From Shinella kummerowiae (lineage in GTDB: Bacteria > Pseudomonadota > Alphaproteobacteria > Rhizobiales > Rhizobiaceae), in contig NZ_WUMK01000007.1 of the NCBI RefSeq assembly GCF_009827055.1, positions 310,001 through 374,000 on the forward strand: a DNA stretch of 64,000 bases, in the 5' to 3' direction. The notes below the pieces were generated by a model, which made no database searches, was not told where the DNA came from, and worked only from the letters and a program-made list of their open reading frames with translations. Positions 20,784 through 29,103 of the stretch are shown one piece after another. The position numbers and the translations under genes were made by a program. Numbering within the stretch: the stretch's first letter is position 1; each line of letters starts with the position of its first letter.

Positions 20784-22760
20784 TTATTTGGCCGGGATCG
20801 ACAGCTCCGTGCCGATATGCAGCGCGCGCGGCCGCGGATTGTTGTTGACCTCGGCAATCTTGCGCCACAGCGTGCCGTCGCCATAGGCGGCCTTGGCGAG
20901 ATCCCACAGCGTGTCGCCGCGTGCGATGACATGCTTGCCACCGGCGGTGGTCGCCATCGCTGGATCGGATGCGGTGGTCGTGGCCTCCGAACCGGTCGTC
21001 GTGGTGGTTGCTGCCGAGCCGGAAGCTGCTTCACCTGTTGTCGCCGCACCTTCGGCGGACTTTGCCGCCGTATCCGTGGAGGTCACGGTTTCGCTCGTGG
21101 CGGGCTTGGTCTCGGTTGCGGTCTCGGCCGTTGCCGGCGTTTCCACGACGGTGGCGCCAGCAACCTCGGTGATGCGGCCATCGGTGTAGGGCTTGTAGGG
21201 CCGGTTTTTCGCGAGATAGTCGGCGACGACGAGTTCGAGGTTCGGGCCGAAATCGTAGGCGTTCATGCCGGCCTTCGCGAAGACGGAATAGCCGTCGCCG
21301 CCCGCGCGCATGTAGTTGTTCGAGACCACGTTATAGGTCTTGGCCGGGTCGAGCGGCACGAAGGCGTCACCCTCCTTGACCTCGACGGAGACGACGCGGC
21401 TGCCTGCCGGCTTCGACTTGTCGAAGGAATATTTCATGCCGGAGACCTGCGGGAAGCGACCGGCGCCTTCCTCGATCTGGCCGAGGCCGTTTTCGAGGGC
21501 GGCGACGAGATCCGAGCCCTTCAGCTGGAAGGTCGCGACGGTATTCTGGAACGGCAGCACCGAGAGCACTTCGCCCATTGAGACCGGGCCGCCGTCGATC
21601 GAGGCGCGCAGGCCCCCGCCATTGGTGATGGCGATCGTCATGCCCTGGCCCTTGGTGCGGTCAAGGATGGCATCCGTCACGAGGTTGCCCATCGCGCATT
21701 CGGCCGCACGGCAGACTTCGCGCGAGCCGTCGATCGGTGCCGCACTCTCGGCGACGATCTTGTTCTTCAATTCCTCGATCGGACCGCCAAGTTCCTTGAT
21801 GCGGGCGAGCACGGCCTCGTCCGGCTTGATGGAGCTGTCGATCAGGATCGGTTCGCCGGAGCTTGCCTTGACGACGCCGGCATCGTCGAAGACAACCTTC
21901 AGGTTGCCGAGATATTTCGAATAGGCGCCAGCCTGCACGACCGGCACCTTGTAGCCGCCGGGATTGTCGACCAGCGTCGGGTAGGGGCCTTCCGCCTTGT
22001 CCGAGGTGTTCGACAGGAAGGTGTTGGTGTGTCCGCCGACCACGACGTCGACATCCGGGATTTTGGCGATCGCCGCCAGATCGCGCGGATAGCCGACATG
22101 GGTGAGCGCGATGATCTTGTTGACGTCCTGTTTCTTCAACTCGCCGATGGCGGCGGTGATGTCAGCGACATCGTCGCCGATCAGCACGTTCGGGCCGGGC
22201 GAGGAGAGTTCCGCCGTGTCGTTGGCCACAGCACCGACGATGCCGATCTTCTGACCGCCCTGGTCGAGCACGATGAACGGCTTGACGCGATCGCCGATCT
22301 TCGAGCTTGCGCTGGCGGCGACATTGGCTGTCACGACCGGGAACTGCACCTTGTCGAGGAAGGCGGCGAGCCCGTCCTCGCTGTCGTCGAATTCATGGTT
22401 GCCGACGGTCATGGCGTCGAACTTCATCAGGTTCAGGAATTCCGCTTCCACCGCACCCTTGTAGGTGGTGTAGAACAGCGAGCCCTGGAAATTGTCGCCG
22501 GCATTCAGCAGCAGCACGTTCTTGCCTGTCATGGCCTGGCGCTGGGCATCGATCGCAGCCTTGAGGCGCGCGACGCCGCCGAAGCACTCACCCTTGCCTT
22601 CTTCTTCGGCCGAGCAGGTGGAATCATACTTGTTGATCGCTTCGATACGCGAGTGCAGGTCGTTGATATGCAGGATGTTCAGCTCGTAATCCGCAAGTGC
22701 GGTGCCGCTGGAGAGTGCGATAAGGGAGGCGGCCAGAAGGCCGGATCGGAAAATCGTCAT
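20784..22760 (-). CDS. 5'-nucleotidase/2',3'-cyclic phosphodiesterase with C-terminal LysM domain
   Basis: 658-residue periplasmic protein. Signal peptide 1-23, then the UshA-type metallophosphatase domain with the metal motifs LHINDLHSR (30-38), GDNFQGS (88-94) and GNHEFDD (120-126) plus GGHTNTF near 240. The substrate-specificity C-domain follows (NGGGLRASIDGG, LPFQNTVATFQLKG). A Thr/Ala-rich linker (about 545-605) leads to a single LysM domain (HVIARGDTLWDLAKAAYGDG...LHIGTELSIP). LysM implies anchoring to peptidoglycan, unusual for this enzyme family. ATG has AAGGAG upstream. Confidence 0.9.
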   Translation of the reverse strand: MTIFRSGLLAASLIALSSGTALADYELNILHINDLHSRIEAINKYDSTCSAEEEGKGECFGGVARLKAAIDAQRQAMTGKNVLLLNAGDNFQGSLFYTTYKGAVEAEFLNLMKFDAMTVGNHEFDDSEDGLAAFLDKVQFPVVTANVAASASSKIGDRVKPFIVLDQGGQKIGIVGAVANDTAELSSPGPNVLIGDDVADITAAIGELKKQDVNKIIALTHVGYPRDLAAIAKIPDVDVVVGGHTNTFLSNTSDKAEGPYPTLVDNPGGYKVPVVQAGAYSKYLGNLKVVFDDAGVVKASSGEPILIDSSIKPDEAVLARIKELGGPIEELKNKIVAESAAPIDGSREVCRAAECAMGNLVTDAILDRTKGQGMTIAITNGGGLRASIDGGPVSMGEVLSVLPFQNTVATFQLKGSDLVAALENGLGQIEEGAGRFPQVSGMKYSFDKSKPAGSRVVSVEVKEGDAFVPLDPAKTYNVVSNNYMRAGGDGYSVFAKAGMNAYDFGPNLELVVADYLAKNRPYKPYTDGRITEVAGATVVETPATAETATETKPATSETVTSTDTAAKSAEGAATTGEAASGSAATTTTTGSEATTTASDPAMATTAGGKHVIARGDTLWDLAKAAYGDGTLWRKIAEVNNNPRPRALHIGTELSIPAK

Positions 22761-22926
22761 GGTCCTGTTCTCCTTGTTTGCCCGCTGCCGGCGGCGCGGG
22801 AAGACCTGTCCGTTCCTCGATAGACCGGAAACATGACAGCCGGCCGGTGGATGTTTTCACCGGTCGCAGGCAACTTCAAGAGAAAAGACGGTGGGCGGAG
22901 GCGATCGTATGTTTATGGCCCAAAAC

Positions 22927-22950
22927 GAAAAAAGGACCTTGCGGCCCTTT
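22927..22950 (-). terminator. Terminator of the Omp10-like gene
   Basis: Short stem AAAGG(A)CC/GG(C)CCTTT with loop TTGC, followed on the minus strand by TTTTTTCG. It sits 21 bp after the stop. Confidence 0.75.
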
Positions 22951-22970
22951 GATCCGGATGGTGCCGTCGC

Positions 22971-23339
22971 TCAGGCGCGGCGGGCGAGCGAGAACTGCGC
23001 CCCTTCTGCCGTCGTGCAGTTGAGCTGGCTCTGGCTGACGAGCGCACAATTAACCTTGGACTGCGTGTTGCGCACCAGCGAGGTCATGTTGATCTCGACC
23101 AGCGTCGGCGAGGTCTTGATGTAGGTTCCCGACGCGAGAAGCTGGTTGGTGTCGGTGGTGCGCGTCGTGAACGTGCCGCTTGCGAAGGTGGAGACGATGC
23201 CGTTCGGATCAACCCAGGCGCCATCCACACCGGTCTGCTGCTGGCGAACCGGGGGCAATTCACGCGGCGCGCGGTCCGACTGACACGCGGTGAGTGCCAC
23301 GGCGGCGGCCAGCAGGCTGAGGGCTGTGATCGGCTTCAT
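22971..23339 (-). CDS. omp10: Omp10-like outer-membrane lipoprotein
   Basis: 122-residue lipoprotein: signal sequence with lipobox LTAC (Cys19, followed by Gln-Ser, so outer-membrane sorting is expected). The mature part GAWVDPNGIVSTFASGTF, TRTTDTNQLLASG and VNCALVSQSQLNC strongly recalls Brucella Omp10, which belongs to the AprI/Inh-like fold. Two cysteines in the C-terminal half could form a disulfide. Known role in Brucella: a surface-exposed minor lipoprotein linked to envelope integrity and virulence. Function here is inferred. ATG has GGGAGA upstream. Confidence 0.85.
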   Translation of the reverse strand: MKPITALSLLAAAVALTACQSDRAPRELPPVRQQQTGVDGAWVDPNGIVSTFASGTFTTRTTDTNQLLASGTYIKTSPTLVEINMTSLVRNTQSKVNCALVSQSQLNCTTAEGAQFSLARRA

Positions 23340-23467
23340 TCAGATCTCCCAGGGTCACGGCGGGACGAACCACCTGTCCAATTCGCCAGACCATGCCGCG
23401 AAGAGGCGGCGAAAGCAAGACGCGCTGCCCGGCGAGTGGGCATTATCCCATTGAAAGCGAAGACGCC

Positions 23468-23490
23468 CGCGGGTTTGCCGTGGGCGCCTG
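23468..23490 (-). terminator. Probable terminator of hss
   Basis: GC-rich hairpin GACGCCCGCGGG/CCGTGGGCGCC with a TTTG loop, 23 bp after the stop. Only a broken T-tract follows on the minus strand (TCTTCGCTTT), so the call is moderate. Confidence 0.5.
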
Positions 23491-23512
23491 TATTCGGGTT
23501 TTATCGGGCTGT

Positions 23513-24964
23513 TCAGCGAACGAGGATGTTCTTGAACTGCCACGGATCCTTCGTGTCGAGGTCTTCCGGGAACAGGCCCGGGCGGCCGTCGAGCGGGGTC
23601 CAGTCGGTATAGTGGCCTTCGACCGGGCCGAGATAGGGCGTCTGCACTTCGAGGCAGCGCTTGTAATCGACCTCGTCGGCCTCGACGATGCCGGCCTTCG
23701 GGTTTTCCAGCGCCCAGACCATGCCGGCGAGCACGGCCGACGTCACCTGCATGCCGGTTGCGTTCTGGTAGGGGGCGATGCGGCGGGTTTCTTCCAGCGA
23801 CAGGCGCGAACCATACCAGTAGGCGTTCTTGTCGTGGCCGTAGAGCAGCACACCGAGTTCGTCGATGCCGTCGACCAGTTCGTTCTCGTCGAGAACGTGC
23901 AGCACCGGCTGCTGGTGGCCGCCATTGCCGAACATCTCGTGCAGCGAGAGCACGGCGTCGTTGGCCGGATGGTAGGCGTAGTGGCAGGTCGGGCGGTAGG
24001 TGACGTCGCCGTCCTTGTCGCGCACCGTGTAGTAGTCGGCAATCGAGATCGACTCGTTGTGGGTGACGAGGAAGCCGTATTGCGGGCCGGGCGTCGGGCA
24101 CCAGGAGCGCACGCGCGTGTTGGCGCCCGGCTGTTCCAGGTAGATCGCGGCCTTGCAGCCCTTCTTGTGCTTCTTGGCGTTCTTCGGCATCCAATTCTCA
24201 TGGGTACCCCAGCCAAGCTCGGCCGGCTGCAGGCCTTCCGAGATGAAACCCTCGACCGACCAGGTGTTCCAGAAGGTGTTGAACGGCTTCGGGTTCTTGG
24301 TGCGCTGGGTGTCACGCTCGGCGATGTGCACGCCCTTGACGCCGACCTTCTTCATCAGCTTGGCCCAGCCTTCGCGGTCGTCCTGCGCCGGCTCTTCGAC
24401 CTTCAGGTCGAGATCCTTGGCGAGGTTGACCAGCGCCTGCTTGACGAACCAGGAGACCATGCCCGGGTTTGCACCGCAGGTGGAAACGGCCGTGGTGCCG
24501 CCCGGGTTCTTTTCCTTCTCCTTGCGCAGCGTCTCGCGCAGGGCATAGTTCGTGCGGTCGGCGTTCTTCATGTCCTTGTCGAAGTAGAAGCCGAGCCAGG
24601 GCTCGATGACCGTGTCGATGTAGAGCACGTCGTGCTTGCGGCACAGCTTGATCAGATCGACCGAACCGGTATCGACGGAAAGGTTGACGCAGAATGCCTG
24701 GCCGCCGCCTTCGGTGAGAAGCGGCTTCAGGATATCCTTGTAGTTTTCCTTGGTGATATGCGCCTTGACGTGGCGGACACCGTGGCGGGCGTAGATCTCG
24801 GCATCGGCGGCGTCTTCACGCGGCTCGATGACGATCAGCCGGTTCCGGTCGTACTTGAAGTGGCGCTCGATCAGCGGCAGCGTGCCGCGCCCGATGGAGC
24901 CGAAACCGATCATCACGATCGGGCCGGTGATTTCGCCATAAACCGGATAGGTGCTGTCTGCCAT
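23513..24964 (-). CDS. hss: Homospermidine synthase
   Basis: 483-residue NAD-dependent enzyme that makes sym-homospermidine from two putrescines (or spermidine plus putrescine); this is the characteristic polyamine of many Rhizobiales. Seen: Rossmann site PIVMIGFGSIGRGTLPLIERH near residue 15 and a saccharopine-dehydrogenase-like core (DTGSVDLIKLCRKHDVLYIDTVIEPW, STCGANPGMVSWFVKQAL). Length matches the Blastochloris/rhizobial type. ATG 24964 with AGGAGA upstream is preferred over a 32-residue extension. Cytoplasmic, monocistronic, followed by a hairpin. Confidence 0.93.
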   Translation of the reverse strand: MADSTYPVYGEITGPIVMIGFGSIGRGTLPLIERHFKYDRNRLIVIEPREDAADAEIYARHGVRHVKAHITKENYKDILKPLLTEGGGQAFCVNLSVDTGSVDLIKLCRKHDVLYIDTVIEPWLGFYFDKDMKNADRTNYALRETLRKEKEKNPGGTTAVSTCGANPGMVSWFVKQALVNLAKDLDLKVEEPAQDDREGWAKLMKKVGVKGVHIAERDTQRTKNPKPFNTFWNTWSVEGFISEGLQPAELGWGTHENWMPKNAKKHKKGCKAAIYLEQPGANTRVRSWCPTPGPQYGFLVTHNESISIADYYTVRDKDGDVTYRPTCHYAYHPANDAVLSLHEMFGNGGHQQPVLHVLDENELVDGIDELGVLLYGHDKNAYWYGSRLSLEETRRIAPYQNATGMQVTSAVLAGMVWALENPKAGIVEADEVDYKRCLEVQTPYLGPVEGHYTDWTPLDGRPGLFPEDLDTKDPWQFKNILVR

Positions 24965-25148
24965 TTGGTTCTCCTGCGGACGGCCCGCTTTTCGCAAAAA
25001 CAGGGCCTCTGAGGGCCCCATAGCATAATATGACAGCGCTAGAGCACAGTTTTCTGTCACAATAAAGGGTGGCTGCGGATTTGTGCGACGATATTCTTAA
25101 CCACCTGCAACCATCGGCAATGCTGCCGTGCGCGCGGCTTTTGCGGGG

Positions 25149-25922
25149 TCAGGCAAGCCTGCCGCGGATCAGCCCGCGCAGCGAATTGCCGACGAGAAGC
25201 ACGCCCGTTGCAAGGTCTTGCGGCAGCAGCACCTGTTCGACGGCCTTGCCGCTTTCCAGCAGTTCTTCGCGCAGCACGCCGGCAAGCAAACCGCAGGCGA
25301 GTGGTGGGGTTTTCAGGATGCCCGAACCATCGTCGAGGAAGAGAGAGGTGATGGTGCCCTCGCACAGTTCACCGCGCTCGTTGGCGAGGATCACCTCGTC
25401 GGCCTCCGTTGCCGGGAATTCGGCGCGGGCAGCGGCATAGGCAGCGCGGCGGGAGGTCTTGTGGCGGAGCAGCGGGTCGGTGGAGGCGAGGCGGGTGGTG
25501 GCGATCGCCAGCCGCCATATCGTGTCTGGGGCGAGGGGGGGGAAGGCAGCCATCTGGACGTCGATCTGGCCGTCCGCGAACAGTTCGAGGCGGATGCGGA
25601 GGGGTGATCCGTGTTGCTCAACCCCCTCTGCCCTGCCGGGCATCTCCCCCACAAGGGGGGAGATTGGATGAGGCGAGGCCTTGACTATTTCCACTGCACT
25701 TGTGGAATGCCGTCTTTTCCCCGAGTCGATCTCCCCCCCTGTGGGGGAGATGCCCGGCAGGGCAGAGGGGGGTAGTGCAGCCCATAAAGCGCCCCGCGCG
25801 CCCTCCGCACCCGGGAATCTAAGCGCTGCTGCCGATCGCTCCAGCCGCGCCAGATGCCGCTCAAGCCGCACGAAGCCGCTGTCCGGCTCGAAGCGCAACG
25901 TCTCGATCAGCGAGATATCCAT
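25149..25922 (-). CDS. pabC: Aminotransferase class IV, PabC-like aminodeoxychorismate lyase, with in-frame repeat insertion
   Basis: 257-residue fold-type IV PLP protein expected to convert 4-amino-4-deoxychorismate to p-aminobenzoate and pyruvate for folate. Its start overlaps the pabB stop by 16 bp. Seen: the lysine region LLRHKTSRRAAY, the glutamate motif EVILANERGELCEGTITSLFL, and the C-terminal LLVGNSLRGLIRG. Residues about 51-102 (PPSALPGISPTGGEI through SPLVGEMPGRAEG) are not family sequence: they are encoded by a 153-bp palindromic repeat (25621-25773) inserted without breaking the frame. Typical relatives are about 50 residues shorter. Activity is therefore uncertain. Confidence 0.82.
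   Translation of the reverse strand: MDISLIETLRFEPDSGFVRLERHLARLERSAAALRFPGAEGARGALWAALPPSALPGISPTGGEIDSGKRRHSTSAVEIVKASPHPISPLVGEMPGRAEGVEQHGSPLRIRLELFADGQIDVQMAAFPPLAPDTIWRLAIATTRLASTDPLLRHKTSRRAAYAAARAEFPATEADEVILANERGELCEGTITSLFLDDGSGILKTPPLACGLLAGVLREELLESGKAVEQVLLPQDLATGVLLVGNSLRGLIRGRLA
25621..25773. repeat. Long inverted repeat C inserted in frame in pabC
   Basis: Arms 25621-25664 and 25729-25773 are near-perfect reverse complements (about 44 bp, including CCTGCCGGGCATCTCCCCCA and its complement) around a 64-bp centre. Total 153 bp is exactly 51 codons. The same type of element, in diverged form, lies between genes at 52259-52375. Confidence 0.9.
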
Positions 25923-27064
25923 TGGTCTCCCACCGCAAAACGCGCTTTCAGCAGGGCTTCCTCGTATTCGGCTTCCGCGGTCGAATCGAAGACGATGCCG
26001 CCGCCGACATTGAAGATTGCTTCGCCGTCCTCATGGAGCGAGATGGTGCGGATCGCGACGTTGAAGCGCATCGTTCCATCCGGCGCGATCATGCCGATGG
26101 CGCCGCAATAGGCGTCGCGTGGGCCGTCCTCCAGGTCGTGCAGGATTTTCATGGCGCTCATCTTCGGTGCGCCGGTGATGGAGCCGCAGGGGAAGAGCGC
26201 GGCGAAGACGTCGCGGATGGAGATTGCGGGCAGGAGTTTCGCCCGCACATGGCTCACCATCTGGTGCACGGTCGGATAGGTCTCGACGGCGAAGAGTTTC
26301 GGCACATGAAGCGTGCCGACCTCGGTGATGCGCGAGATGTCGTTGCGCAGCAGGTCGACGATCATGCGGTTTTCGGCCTGCGACTTCGGGTCAGCCTGCA
26401 TCTCGGCGATGATTTTTTCGTCCTCGGCGGCATTGGCGCCACGCGGCGCCGTGCCCTTCATCGGATGCGTCTCGATCCAGCCGTCCGTGTCGATGTCGAA
26501 GAACAGTTCCGGCGAGCGGGAGAGCAGTTGCGGCCCGTCGAGCGAGACGAAGGCACCGTAGCGTACCGGCTGGCGCTCGATCAGCGACCAGAAGGCGGCG
26601 AGCGGGTCGCCGTTCCAGCGGGCGCGGATCGGCATGGTGAGGTTGGCCTGGTAACAATCGCCCTCACGCAGGTGCCGGTGCAGACGGTCGAAGCGGCTGC
26701 GATAGGTGTCGAAATCCCAGTGGGCTTTCGGCTCGGTGAGAAACGGTTCGTTCTCGGTACGCTGGCGCGGCCTCGTCAGCGGATGCTCGTCTGCCGGTTT
26801 CTCGAAGATGCCGAAACTCATCAGCGGTGTCGGGCGGTTTTCGGTGGCGAGAGGGGCCAGCTTCTCCTCGAAGAGATGGCCGGCCTCATAGCTCATGAAG
26901 CCGGCGATCCAATGGCCCTTTTCGTGCGCCGCCTGCAGGGCGGCAAAGGCGGGCTTGAAGCCGGCGCGGTCGCGCACGGTGACGACCGCGATCGGATCGG
27001 CGAAAACCACCGTCCGATCCTCGCGGTCGTCCCTGAGGAGCACATAGCGTTCGCGGTGGGTCAT
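25907..27064 (-). CDS. pabB: Aminodeoxychorismate synthase component I
   Basis: 385-residue chorismate-binding enzyme that aminates chorismate to 4-amino-4-deoxychorismate for p-aminobenzoate and folate. Seen: YQANLTMPIRARW, PELFFDIDTDGWIETHPMKGTAPRG, the catalytic region RMIVDLLRNDISRI, and FPCGSITGAPKMSAMKIL. The short form lacks much of the TrpE-like N-terminal domain, as in many alphaproteobacteria. The glutaminase partner PabA is not in the window. It overlaps and is coupled to pabC. Confidence 0.93.
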   Translation of the reverse strand: MTHRERYVLLRDDREDRTVVFADPIAVVTVRDRAGFKPAFAALQAAHEKGHWIAGFMSYEAGHLFEEKLAPLATENRPTPLMSFGIFEKPADEHPLTRPRQRTENEPFLTEPKAHWDFDTYRSRFDRLHRHLREGDCYQANLTMPIRARWNGDPLAAFWSLIERQPVRYGAFVSLDGPQLLSRSPELFFDIDTDGWIETHPMKGTAPRGANAAEDEKIIAEMQADPKSQAENRMIVDLLRNDISRITEVGTLHVPKLFAVETYPTVHQMVSHVRAKLLPAISIRDVFAALFPCGSITGAPKMSAMKILHDLEDGPRDAYCGAIGMIAPDGTMRFNVAIRTISLHEDGEAIFNVGGGIVFDSTAEAEYEEALLKARFAVGDQWISR

Positions 27065-27082
27065 GCGGGCGTCCGGCTTCTT

Positions 27083-28936
27083 TTACGAGGAGGCCTTATC
27101 AAGCGCTTCCAACTCGTCGATCAGCCCCTCGATCATCGACAGTCCCTTGCTCCAGAACGACGGATCGCTCGCATCGAGGCCGAACGGCTTCAGGAGTTCC
27201 GAGTGATGCTTGGTGCCGCCGGCCTTGAGCAGGTCGAAATACTTCGCCTGGAAGCCCGCGTCAGCTTGGCTGTAGACGGCATAAAGCGAGTTCACCAGGC
27301 AGTCGCCGAAGGCGTAGGCGTAGACGTAGAAGGGCGAGTGGATGAAGTGGGGGATATAGGCCCAGTAGGTCTCGTAGCCCTCGGAAATGCGGATCGCCGG
27401 GCCGAGGCTTTCGTTCTGCACGGAGAGCCAGAGGTCGCCGATCTGGTCGGAGGTGAGTTCGCCCTCCTTGCGGGCGGTGTGCACCTTGCGTTCGAACTCG
27501 TAGAAGGCGATCTGGCGCACGACCGTGTTGATCATGTCCTCGACCTTCTGGGCGAGCATGGCCTTGCGCTCGCGCTTGTCCTTGGTCTTGTCGAGCAGGC
27601 TGCGGAAGGTCAGCATTTCGCCGAAGACGGAGGCGGTTTCGGCAAGCGTCAGCGGCGTTGAGGCCATCAGCGCGCCCTGGCCGCCGGCCAGCACCTGATG
27701 CACGCCATGGCCGAGTTCATGGGCGAGCGTCATCACGTCGCGCGGCTTGCCCATATAGTTGACAAGCACATAGGGGTGCGCTGACGGGACGGTCGGATGC
27801 GCGAAGGCGCCCGGCGCCTTGCCGGGGCGCACCGGCGCATCGATCCAGCCGTGATCGAAGAATTTCTTGGCGATATCGGCCATTTCCGGCGCAAAGGCGC
27901 CGTAGGCGGAGAGCACGGTGTCGCGCGCCTCGTCCCAGGAGATCACCGCATCGGGTGTCTCGGGAAGGGGCGCATTCCGGTCCCAGAACTCCATCTGCTC
28001 CATTCCGAGCCATTTCGCCTTCATCGCATAGTAGCGGTGGGAAAGGCGCGGATACGCGTTGCGCACGGCTTCCGCGAGGGCGGCAACCACTTCCGGCTCG
28101 ACACGGTTCGCCAGGTGCCGGCTGTCGGCGATGTCGGCGAAACCGCGCCACCGGTCGGAGATTTCCTTGTCCTTGGCGAGCGTGTTGGTGATCAGCGTGA
28201 AGGTGCGGATGTTTTCCTTGAAGGTCGCGGCCAAGGCCTGCGCCGCCGCGCGGCGGGCATCGCGATCGGGCGACTGGAGCTGGTTGAGGGCGATTTCCAG
28301 CGGCACCTCCTCGCCGTCGATCGTGTAACGCAGCGACGCCATGGTCTCGTCGAAGAGCCGGTTCCAGGCGGCGGCCCCGGTCATCGACTTTTCGAGGAAG
28401 AGCTGCTCGGTCTTGTCGTCGAGCTGGTAGGGCTTGTCCTTGCGCAGGTCCTCGATCCACGGGCGGTAGTGGCCCGCAAGCGCGTCGTTGTTGAGCGCCG
28501 CGTCGATGCGGTCATCCGCTATCCTGTTGAGTTCAAGCGAGAAAAACAGCAGATGCGCGCCGAGATCGGTGAGTTTCGACTGTATGTCGCCGTAGAACTT
28601 GCCGTTTGCCGGATCGGTCGTGTTGGTGAAATAGGTAAGGCTGGCAAAGGATATGATGCGGCCCATCACGTCTTCCAGGGCCTCGAATTCGCGCACGGCC
28701 GCACCGATGCCGTCGTCGCCGGTCTTTTCCGTCGCGGCGTCCAGCTTGCCCTTCCATTTCGCTTCGAAGGCGAGCGAATCCTCCTCCGCCTTCTTCATGT
28801 CGTTCTGGAATTCCGGTGAGGCTTGCGACGGGTAGAGATCACCGAGGTTCCAGCCTGGAAGATTGCCCAGCTCGGCGGCAGCGGCAGCGTCGGCCGGTGC
28901 GAAGTCGATACGGGGTTCAGCAAAATTTCGGGTCAT
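27083..28936 (-). CDS. pepF: M3-family oligoendopeptidase F
   Basis: 617-residue zinc metallopeptidase that degrades peptides of about 7-17 residues in the cytoplasm. Seen: the zinc motif LAHELGHGVHQVL (HExxH) near residue 395 with the downstream glutamate region SVFGEMLTFRSLL, and the family C-terminal substrate site FIHSPFYVYAYAFGDCLV. ATG 28936 is chosen (MTRNFAEPRIDF), about 22 residues inside the longest open frame, with AGAGAGA upstream. It lies 19 bp after the end of pabB in the reading order, on the same strand, so it may be co-transcribed with pabBC. Confidence 0.93.
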   Translation of the reverse strand: MTRNFAEPRIDFAPADAAAAAELGNLPGWNLGDLYPSQASPEFQNDMKKAEEDSLAFEAKWKGKLDAATEKTGDDGIGAAVREFEALEDVMGRIISFASLTYFTNTTDPANGKFYGDIQSKLTDLGAHLLFFSLELNRIADDRIDAALNNDALAGHYRPWIEDLRKDKPYQLDDKTEQLFLEKSMTGAAAWNRLFDETMASLRYTIDGEEVPLEIALNQLQSPDRDARRAAAQALAATFKENIRTFTLITNTLAKDKEISDRWRGFADIADSRHLANRVEPEVVAALAEAVRNAYPRLSHRYYAMKAKWLGMEQMEFWDRNAPLPETPDAVISWDEARDTVLSAYGAFAPEMADIAKKFFDHGWIDAPVRPGKAPGAFAHPTVPSAHPYVLVNYMGKPRDVMTLAHELGHGVHQVLAGGQGALMASTPLTLAETASVFGEMLTFRSLLDKTKDKRERKAMLAQKVEDMINTVVRQIAFYEFERKVHTARKEGELTSDQIGDLWLSVQNESLGPAIRISEGYETYWAYIPHFIHSPFYVYAYAFGDCLVNSLYAVYSQADAGFQAKYFDLLKAGGTKHHSELLKPFGLDASDPSFWSKGLSMIEGLIDELEALDKASS

Positions 28937-29103
28937 GTTCGATCTCTCTTCCGGGTGGTCGGGTCGGTCGCCTTGCTTGCGTCGGCAATGGTTAAAATGC
29001 AAGCCTTTCTCAAAACGGCATGTTCAACCCTTTCTGCCAAGGTTCGCTGGTGTTCAGTTCCCTTGGGCATGCATGATGCATGTCTAGAGGCAAGGAGGTT
29101 CCA

